NCBI GenBank assembly: GCA_025201765.1
Contig: MU623377.1
Coordinates: forward strand, 186,001 to 250,000
DNA length: 64,000 nt
From: Daldinia sp. FL1419
Taxonomy: Eukaryota > Ascomycota > Sordariomycetes > Xylariales > Hypoxylaceae
Reading direction: 5' to 3'
Below, piece by piece: positions 54,843-64,000 of the stretch. The notes under the pieces were generated by a model. That model did no database searches. It saw only the letters and a program-made list of their open reading frames with translations, and had not been told where the DNA came from. The stretch's first letter is position 1. Each line of letters opens with the position of its first letter. The translations under genes were made by a program, and so were the position numbers.

Positions 54843-57800
54843 GACCGTTTGTGGTCCGCGGATAAAGAAAGACAAGGGAGACGAAAGATGATATGTGACT
54901 AATTGACGATGGGCGACGGGTAACGAGTGATGGGATGTTGGGTAGATTGGGGTTGATGAGCGATTGTATGCGATGGTATGCGATGGTATACGGCTCTTGG
55001 TTGGCGCCCTGGTTCTCGGGTTCTACGTGGGTTCCTGTGGGGTTTGTCCCGGTTCGAAAAAAGGATAGATGTCGTGAGATAGTGGATGTAGGTACTGTGT
55101 AGGCAAGCAATTGAGGTATGTGATGTAAGTGGTGTATTGGGATGTACGTACGATGTATGATGTATAATGTATGATGATGTTTACCTTGGTAGTTAGTAGA
55201 AGCTGGGGGGGAAAAAAGCCACGGATCGGGGACAAATCGGGCTTTTTCTTACTGGAGCAAAAGTTAACAGCTGAAAAGCCAAAAGTTCATGTTACCTAAA
55301 ACTTTAAATGAAGCTATGTAAAATCTCGTTGGAATTTCACCCATTTACCGAGGTAGCACTAGGTGATTGCCCGCCTAAGGCGAAAGATTGGAACTTGAAC
55401 TAATACCTATAGTTATGGTACCTGATGTAGGTACCTAAGCCTACCTCTTCAGCCCACTTCTCCAGCGAAGGGATACATAGTAGGTAGGTAGTAGCGCTAA
55501 TACTAACTATAAGGTTATACACTAGCCTAGGTAATTACCTACATGCATTATACATACCATGTAGGTAGATGGGTATACATTAGGTACATTTATAACTTAA
55601 CTACTACAAAGAGTCTTCAGCTTCCATTTTATTAACTAGTGTCGTCTTTTATCTTTTGAACTCCAAGTCTTATTATCTAAATCAACTCCCGGCATAACCG
55701 ACTCTATTCGAGGAAACGGGCATCGGGATTTTTCACGGTAGGAATTAAAGGAATCGTCCATCGTCTGGCGTTGAAGAAACGAAAATCGACTGGACTCGAC
55801 TTTCAAGGTTTTGGTGACACCACCAAAGTGTCTATCCCACTTTCACTTGCTCTCACTTCTTGTTTCTTGTTTGGTATCGAAAGAGAGAGAGAGAGAGAAA
55901 AAAAGGGTCGTTCGGGTAATCATAGTGTCCGCGTTCCACGCCAGGGTCTATAATTAAAAGGCCCTATCCTGCCTCCGTCATGCGCCAAGAATCAGAATAT
56001 GCTTGTACGTACTGCAAATGTCTTTATTAGAAACATGATCAAGCGGTCAGTCTAGTAGTGTAGGTAGGTAGATAGGTATATGCGGCGTTGACCTACGTAC
56101 ATATTCATACATATTCATACATTAGATCATGTATGCTGTTCCCGTCGCAACCGGGCGAACATGTCTCCAAGACAAGTAATATACACACCCAGTTCCAGTT
56201 TCTGGGCCTAACCCTTCCTTTTTTTCGGCCCCGTTCCGATCGTGGCGAAACCGTAGCGGCTACCCGCTCATCCGTTTCACCCGACCCGTCGTTGCTTTTA
56301 CCTACCAAGCCCTGAAGCCCAGAGTCTTGGTATTTTGAAGGGCTTCTTGGTACTCTTGGTATTCTTGGTATTCCTTGGCGATGACGCCGCGAGATGGTTG
56401 CGCGGGCGCCAATCTTGTCAGACCAACAAGTCGTGTAACTATATCGCATTACACGCCCAGCCTCGAATACACAAAAGAGGCACAGAGAGATCACTCGAGG
56501 AGGGAGAAGAATGGGAGTGGTGGTAACTACTCGTGCATCCAGTTCGTAAGGGGCGTACATAGATGGGTAGGGCGGCCGAGGCCACGCCCGTTGAGCTTAA
56601 AGGAGGGTAAAGGTGAGGCGCCGCACGCACCCGGATGTAATGTTGTCAGACGCGTGATCACCAGAATTACAGTGCAATGCTATGCGGCGTACATGTAATG
56701 GCACATCTCAACAAAGAAGGACCCAAGATTCCCTCCCCCCTCCGCTGATCGAATTGCTCGTGGGGTCAACTGTGGAGGATTGATGATGGAGCAAAACAAA
56801 AGGCCAAAATGGGATTCCCACGCCAGACTTGCCACGTCCGCGTCTTTGCCCCAAAGCTGAATTTCTCATCTGATGGTGACGCGCGCGCGGATACCGTAAG
56901 CTCTGATGGCGAGGAAGTGCAGATGGCGATTATGCCCTCGGCCCTAAAAGGCCTACTATAACTCACGTCAGCATGGGGGGATTTGCGAGGATGGAAGAGA
57001 TAGAGAGGTAGTGGCAGGGGGGAGGGGCTTGCAGGAAGTCCGTCTATCCCGGTATCAATTGGTTTTGTTACACTGTCTTCGTTCTAGGGTCTTACGAGCA
57101 CGTTCAGGGGCGTTCTCAACGCCGGTCCAGGCTCCCAGTCCGGACACAGCATTTTCCACTAAAGCAAGTCTCGTATCATAAGGGAAAAGAGGAAAGGGCC
57201 TGGGCTCCGCCGGCGGCGCGGGGGTTCACGAAAAAAAAGTCTCAGACGGAAACAACTACTTGGTAGGTGAGGTGTCGCGCCGCTCCGCGTTGCGACGGGG
57301 GGGATGAGATAAAACTAGGGGCTACTCATTCCTATTCGGGCTATTGTTCTAGCTGTTTCAATTCCCTCGTGGTGCGTAAACACTATTAGACAGGCTTATT
57401 AGTTATTAGCGACAAGGGAGTTTCCGACTATAGTCTCTTCCTAGAACGTAGAGCCGAGCAGGGGTTTGTCGTGTAAGATAATATCCCCGGGGGCAAGCAC
57501 ACGCTTCACAAAGCTTCGACGCGGCAACCAATATCGCTTGCAGCTCTTGGCTAGATCACATCTTTGACAGCCGCATTAGTTTCCCAAACTACCTAGCTAG
57601 CTAAGCCAGGGGGGAGGGAGGGGAGGAGCTTCGAAGGGTGTAAAAGGGGGGATGGTTTACAATAATTAACTTAGAAATAGGACTTGTCTCAAATAGGGAA
57701 ACTCAAATCATCCTAGGACTAACGGTTATAATTCCATTAGGTTAGAGATCACAGTTTCTTACTTGAATCAAACTATTCTAGTTATCCTTGAACACTCGAG

Positions 57801-58310
57801 GGAACTTTAGTGTTGTAATCCCCACACTAAGGAGACGTCGTCCACTCTCTCGGATTGCCAACGGCTGCAGGTTGATATTACTCGTCACCTACAGCTAACC
57901 AGCTTTATCATGCTTTAACATACTTCAACCAGCATTTTTAAGCATACAGCAGCAACCTGTAACCTAACCTACAACCTGCAACCACCTATACTAGCCAGAA
58001 AACCTCCTCGTCTGGAATGGCGAATAAGACGAAAGTGGGAGTGGTCCGTCCTGGTGAAATCAAACACGAGCTTGACGACCCCGCAGATAATGACTGAACA
58101 ACTCAACCTATCCTGTCTCTTATAGCCTACCCCGGCCTTTTGAACTAGGTGCTGATGGAGGGCCGCGCGGGGGAGAATCAGAAGCTATCAAAGTCGCATG
58201 GGTAGAATAGAGAAGTCTAATACGTGAGATGACCATGTACGTAATTCATATATATCCGTAAAACAACCATAACCCCTTGACGATGAAAGCTTAGCTGCCT
58301 TACCAGCCAA
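54843..58310. other. gene-poor region
   Basis: About 3.5 kb with no supported gene. It contains CCTA/TAGG palindromes at 55417-55600, a GA-dinucleotide tract at about 55880-55900, and TTCTTGGTA repeats at about 56344-56378. A 50-codon ATG-started frame at 56809-56961 has plausible codon bias but no family. Confidence 0.5.
55880..55900. repeat. GA dinucleotide repeat
   Basis: About nine GA units followed by an A run, in non-coding DNA. Confidence 0.8.
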
Positions 58311-58322
58311 AATATCAATCAC

Positions 58323-58393
58323 ACTACCAACTGCACTACCAACTGCACTACCAACTGCACTACCAACTGCATTACCAACTGCACTACCAAGCT
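58323..58393. repeat. 12-bp tandem repeat (minisatellite)
   Basis: Five tandem copies of ACTACCAACTGC, one with a C-to-T change (ATTACCAACTGC), followed by a diverged sixth copy (ACTACCAAGCTA). It lies in a non-coding region with no adjacent repeat element. Confidence 0.9.
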
Positions 58394-61300
58394 ACCTTGC
58401 TACCATACCCGAGTCTATGTTGCCCTGCGCGTCTATCTCGCTTCTTGATACTACGCCATGAGGTCATTTGACACCAGCCTAATGTTACGGAAACTAAGGC
58501 CCGCGCCTGTAGGCTTATTTTTAACATGTTCCGCGCCTTGTAATCTGGGGTACGGTCCTCATCGAATTATTTGCTTCTGATCTGTGAAGTTACCTCCTAT
58601 GTAGGTAGTCCTTCCTATTTGAAAACTACACCCAGTATTAGCTTCGAACGTATTTATCCACTGTAATGGTTGGTTAGTGGCATACTCTTGGTTCGTATTG
58701 TCCGTAGTAATTGGGCTGTTGGTCGGTTGTCTACGCATTCTCTACACCACAAGCTCGTACTTTGCTCGCAGGTCAATCTTATAAACCTTGCTCATCACTA
58801 AAGCCTCACTGCTACCCAATTATGCGAATGGTGTGCTTGTACTTACTACTTGCAAACGCATTACCCTATGAACCCGGATCTACTAAGAGCGAGAACCCTA
58901 AGTCCAAACACCCACGACAAATCGAATCACTTTCCATTTCTGCCAAGGAGAGATCGCCGCCGGGGATCTAGAAGTACTCTACGCAGGTTTAATAGATACA
59001 GCGGAGGCGATCAGACTGCCAACGACTGGTCGATATCCATGTCATTATATCAATGGTGTGGGCGAATTCGCGGCATCGCGTGATAACTAGCGTCGGAAGG
59101 AATCCTTTTCAAAATCTCATGCTTATTCCCGCCAAGTCTGTGGCAACGTATAGCAAGGAACAGAGATTGAAAGTAATATTCGTCTCGAAAGATCATTTCG
59201 ATAATAATACTCCACATTTGCAGTATGGCCTAGCCCTACCGATCATCAGGGTTATGCCCGCCTTTGCTTTTCTTGGGGAGGGATGTATAACAATTTATAA
59301 GCCCTATATCAAGCTTGGTAGATACGCTCCATGATTGGTGGTTATAAGACAACTTGCGACAGTTTGCCGTGGGAGCCCAACCTGTCGACCGTGGCTAGGT
59401 TAGATCTTGCTAAACAGAAGGGAAACGGTAAGAATACTGGATAATAATGTGACCACAACTGATTCCCGGACTCTCAAGGAGATGCAAAACGATCTCTCCA
59501 ATCCGGGCGCCCAGCAACGGGTTCGAATTCTAATCTCTGCCAGGAGCGAAAACACTCGCGTCAATAATTGGACTGCGAATGCCGATAAACGTATTAAAAC
59601 GTTTGACTGGCATAACTTTAATATATTTCCTTTTCGCCAATGGTTATCATAAATCTCGTCATCTCGATGCTAGACTTCTAGACATTGTTGCGAGTCGATA
59701 GGCTACATGCTGCACAGCAACGTGCCAGTGCTGATAAGCGTAACTCCTCCGGGTCGTCTTAAACCGAGGAATAGCAAAGCTAGCCAACCATGCAGCCAAG
59801 TGTAAGAGATGAACAAACCTACATAGATCATCTGAGGTTGAGTGAACTCCGAAGCTCCGTTGCAATATGGTGTCAGACCGTTGCAGGCTCATCATCATCT
59901 AGGCATGCAAGCCGTCGAATTCCGCGCGCCCGCTTAGGAATTAAACGAATAGACTCCAAGACCAGCCTCCTGGGCAACGATGGCTCAAATCGGCAAAATC
60001 AAGCTTTAGAAGCTATCCATCGAAAGCGGGGAAGCTAGAAGGTGTAACTTAAAGGGTATTTTATAAGTTGCATTACCAGTAATGGCCGTTATTTTTAACC
60101 AATAGGAATGAGCAAAATTGTTAGCTGGAACAAATGCGTATGGGGCTGATAGGTCTTATTCCTTGATGAGATTTCAGCGTGTGAAAGGCTGCAGAGCTTG
60201 TGGGGGGGCTGGACGAGCCAGTACCGAACACGCAGTGAGAAAATACGGATTCGTGCGTGGGAGGTATCGTAAACCTTGCGACCTGATACCTCCAAACAAG
60301 CTCACTGGCCTGCACAAGCACCTGCAAAGTAGTCGTAGATATGCAAGGCTTCGTTGCCATCTCATATATCAGATTTGTCATTCACTGCGGGATACAAAAA
60401 AAGGCAATTGCTGCTCCCGGCATGTGCAGGCGAATATCAAGACGAGCTAGATATCAATAGCGACCAAGTAAGGTGTGGACTATGTTACCAACTGAAAGGC
60501 CCGGTGACGATTAGATTCGGTAGGCACCCGTAGGAGGCAATATTAGCAAGGATCAGGATTGCCGGCGGCACCGTCCCCTTTTCTGCTGCGAGAGATGCAT
60601 GAACGCCTGGAGGCTTTTCTACAACGTACAGTGCGAAGAGGCGACTTGGCCTAAGTCATGTATACGGTATAAAGGGCTAAATAAGGCGAGCTTCTAGAAA
60701 CCTTGTAGAAGCCTTGTCGAAGCATTGAAACAGGTGTACTTGAAACCTAAAGGGTCGGGTATTTCCACCTCGGGACCCTCAAGTTTGCCACAAGCTATTG
60801 GGCATTGGGTCCTGAAATTCCGAACCAGCCCGGGCATTCGTCATTTAAGCCGCAAACATTCGCTCGCTCCTATTTCTGGCGACGCGCGAGACACTTGTGT
60901 GGCCAACCCCGAAAATAAGCTAGGATGATGTGACGAACAATAACAGTGTGGGGTCCTAGTAGAAAAGAGGTAGGGAGCAGATTTGTCGCATTGGCGGTTC
61001 AACTTGCTCGATCAAGCCTTCCGGTCCAAGGGTTTTCCCTGATAACGCTCGATATACCACTTATGGGTTTTGCGAGCGTTATGGTATCATTGGCAACCTG
61101 ACAGGTCGAAGGACCACGATGGCGCTTCTTTGCTTTTTTTCAGCCCACATTCAAGGGACCTTGTACCTACATCATCAGGAAATCCCGTGCGGTAAGAAGG
61201 TAGTGGTTGCTGGTGTTTCGACATAAGAATTGCAACCGCAAAGGTAGCACCAACTTTTTTTTAGTGTAGACAGTTGGCCAGCTCGTGAAAGCCAGGTCAG

Positions 61301-64000
61301 ATTCAGGGGTCCAGTACGTTGCTCACTACCAAGTCCGAGTGTGGTAGTAACCGCTAGGACGGTCTTGTGACTCCGCGGTTATGGAGAGCCCCGAAGGAAC
61401 TATGTTGGGTTTCTGGGGAAATCCGCCATCCGCCATGCCGGGCCACAGCCGAATGGCATGTTGGCATGGCAATGTGCTCGTGTAGTCACGCATCTCAACT
61501 AGGTAGGGGAGAAAAACAAGCACAAGCCCAACGTGATAGATGAGATAAACGTGTCGCTTTAGACAGGCACGGGAGTTCTAGCCTGGTTGGGTTGAGGTGC
61601 AGTTGGACAAACTCAACGGGAGGCTTGGGATGACCAAACTAGAAGCATACTAGATAATTTGCCACCAGCAAAAGCCTCTTGGCTTGTCCGACTCTTCGTA
61701 CTAGGAAGACTGAAGATACCTTCAGCGTGATACCTCGTCGTCATAGTAGCGTACGTTATAGCAGTCATAAGCTTAAAGCAAGTTACCACAGAGAGCAACT
61801 TCGCAGCGCATCTCGCTTGAAGATGAACTACTGCGGTGTGACAGGCAAACTACGTATTAGGTAGACAAGGCTGAAACCAAGTAGAACTGGTCGCTGGGGT
61901 GACGGGAACCAGCGGGCAGCGGGCAGTGGGACTACTGCTAAGGAAGAGAGAGGCGCGGGATAGAGATTTCGGCGTGGCATCTTCTCAGGGCACAGACTAT
62001 GCGAGTGATAGCTGCAGGATGGACAATGCGGAAAGGATGCTTCGAAAATGACATAAACCTAGTAGAAACCCGGTAGGTTGGATGAGGTATTCAGTTGTAG
62101 CGTAGCACGACAGTTGCTTTCTACTACAGAAGCAGAATCGAAGGAATAATAGAATCGGAGCAAGTCGGGTTGACTGGCGATGCTCATGAAAGTAAGGCAC
62201 CCACGAAAAAAGGTAAGTAAGAGGATTGGGCATATAGAAATTTAAACGGGTGTGGGAGGTAAAAAGTAGTAGGTAGGAGATTCTTCGGCAGGTTGGGGAA
62301 AGAGAAAATTTTCATGGCATCGTGACGTGCGATCCGGCTTGGGATGGGGGTGGATTCGGTGCAGAAGGGAGTAAAGAGAAAAAAAATTTACAAAGTGGAA
62401 TTGATGTGGGAGAATGGAAGGAAGACGAAGGGCAAAAAAAAAATATTAACGAAATAAAAATTTAAAAATCACAATTGAAATGAAATAGGTTAGTAGCCTA
62501 GGTGGGTTAAGTAAGTAACTGCCATAGTAAAGTAACCTAAGTACTAGCACTCAAGAGTATTAGGTTAGAGCACTAGCCTGAAGTTGCAAAAATCAGGGAA
62601 GCTGGAAAGCTGGAGACTGGGGACAAGTTTGGGGGGAAACCACACTTGGGCTAGTTAGACGGGGTAAGTACTTCGTCAGTTGCATCTAAATAATCTATCG
62701 GGCCGGCCAACGGTTTCGATATTCGATTCTCTTTTTTATTTTTAATTATCTAAATTAGAATAGGGCTGGGCACTGGGCAAACCAGTCCGTACAACTTATT
62801 AATATATCATACTGTACAATACTTTTTTGAACAAACGTTTTGTGCCTGAATACCTAAATACCTACTTACCTACTTACCTACCTAACTTATATATATAAGT
62901 TATACCTATACGTGACTATGCATACATGCTGCCGCACATATGTATGTTGGATCTAGACGTATGTGCATACGGACGTAGGTAGGTATGTAATGTAGTAAAT
63001 AGGTCTAATAAAAAATATGTACGATATATCCTTTTTCTCTTTGAGATATAATTTATTCGTATATATCATATATATAAGTCGTCATGTAGTAAGCTGCCAG
63101 CAGGAGTGTGCTCCGTTTATACCGACATTTTGGTCAGCAACCACCCCCCGAGATCCGAATCAATAGTCGCGTGGTCGGCCATAAATAATTTGCATAATAG
63201 TAGTACTATTTATTCCGTAGGACTATGGGACTGAGGGACGAAGAGGCTAATGGAACTAATAGACAAACGGTTAGGTTGAGTGATTGAAAACTTATGGGAC
63301 TATGGAACTATGAGGATACGGATGAACTGTACAAAAGGAATGGGGAAAGAAAAAAAAAACAAATAAAAGGGATCCATCCCACATGCAAGGACCTTACATA
63401 AGGCGTTCAGGTAACTGTTGGGTGATGCATTTAGTTTTATGTAACTATGTACAAAACTACCTACATAAGGAGTAGCTAGGTTCCATAGGTTAGGTGTTTG
63501 GCATTTTGGTCATGGTTACCTTGTATCTCTGTACTATTTTTTTTTTCTTTCCGGGGCTCCCGTTACGGGAATTGATGAATTGGCGCCTACAGCGGCCGGC
63601 TGAAAATCCATTGATGTCAGTATTACGGTGTGTACGACAAGGCTCCGTATTCTGCACCTCTAGGATTTAGGCCTGTCCGCTACGGGGTGTCCGCTTAATA
63701 ACCTGACTCTATTCGGTCTGTAGATGTTATAATATAGGTAAGAGTAATAGAATATGTATAATGTCGAGAGTGTCTAGAGTATAGAATGTAAAAGTTGTGG
63801 CATGGGGTAAGGTAATAAGTGAAGAATATGTTGTGTGTACAATACCTAATACCTGGGAAAATAAGACGGTAATATAATATCAATTGAAGGGTTCAATTAA
63901 AAGGGTCTTGGTTTGTCGAGGAGTTCTTGTCGAGGGGTTCTGTCAAAGCAAACCTAGGGGTCTACCAAAAAGGGTCTGTGTTACTATTGTTACTGTAACG
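58394..64000. other. gene-poor flank
   Basis: About 5.6 kb with no gene I can support. Open frames of 60-110 codons at 58711-58971, 59053-59334 and 60118-60450 have no recognisable motif. TAGG/CCTA runs lie at 62855-62890 and 62965-63000, and poly-A stretches near 62380, 62435 and 63350. A small repeat of GTCGAGG(A/G)GTTCT occurs twice at the right end, around 63915-63940. Confidence 0.5.

Noticed and set aside
56105..56560. 151-codon frame on the minus strand
   Set aside because: No domain, low-complexity, overlaps TTCTTGGTA repeats; likely chance.
58018..58098. 26-codon frame MANKTKVGVVRPGE
   Set aside because: Too short to support without conservation data.
59515..59550. GGTTCGAATTC resembling a tRNA T-loop
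   Set aside because: The flanking bases do not pair to form a T stem and no anticodon arm is found upstream.
60118..60450. 110-codon frame with CRACGGAG, considered as a zinc-cluster transcription factor fragment
   Set aside because: The Cys spacing does not match Zn2Cys6 (C-X2-C-X6-C-X5-12-C-X2-C-X6-8-C) and there are no exon partners.

Overview
The window looks like nuclear DNA of a filamentous ascomycete (Pezizomycotina, probably Sordariomycetes). The evidence is short GT-AG introns of about 50-200 nt, often with CTAAC-type branch points, CT-rich leaders, and a gene set typical of these fungi: a fungal phytochrome, HP1, the meiotic kleisin Rec8, a Rab escort protein, exosome subunit Rrp43 and D-arabinono-1,4-lactone oxidase. 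I see no bacterial operons, CRISPR arrays, rRNA, convincing tRNA or intact transposon.

Layout. 1-6 kb: sparse, with a weak hypothetical ORF (2037-2567, -) and D-arabinono-1,4-lactone oxidase (3119-4696, -). 6-13.4 kb: a compact housekeeping block with REC8 (+), Rab escort protein (-), RRP43 (-) and a small NTF2-like protein (-). 13.4-21.9 kb: gene-poor, with one stretch (15.1-15.8 kb) that looks transcribed and spliced but has no clear protein. 21.9-24.6 kb: a large ferric/NADPH-oxidase-type reductase (+). 26.0-27.6 kb: a GH43 beta-xylosidase (-). 29.2-31.6 kb: an aldo/keto reductase in seven exons whose frame runs open into an upstream domain and has no start codon of its own. 32.2-34.2 kb: a zinc-finger/coiled-coil protein (-). 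35.7-36.9 kb: HP1 (+). 38.4 kb: a 52-residue single-pass membrane protein (+). 40.2-44.7 kb: a complete 1476-residue phytochrome hybrid histidine kinase (-). 46.3-54.8 kb: a disordered hypothetical protein (+), a SET-domain protein (+), a ten-exon MFS permease (-), a HIT-like protein (+) and a ketopantoate reductase (-). 54.8-64 kb: about 9 kb with no gene I can support.

Most genes are unrelated housekeeping or regulatory functions rather than a cluster. The most suggestive neighbourhood is the MFS permease of the allantoate/pantothenate type about 3 kb from a ketopantoate reductase. Several multi-exon models below (REC8, Rab escort protein, NTF2-like, AKR, HP1, phytochrome, MFS permease, PanE, zinc-finger protein) were built by hand by joining exons in frame at GT-AG sites. 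The intergenic DNA is full of a short palindromic sequence built from TAGG/CCTA units (TAGGTACCTA, ACCTAGGT). It recurs across the window outside genes and is the clearest genome-specific signature.
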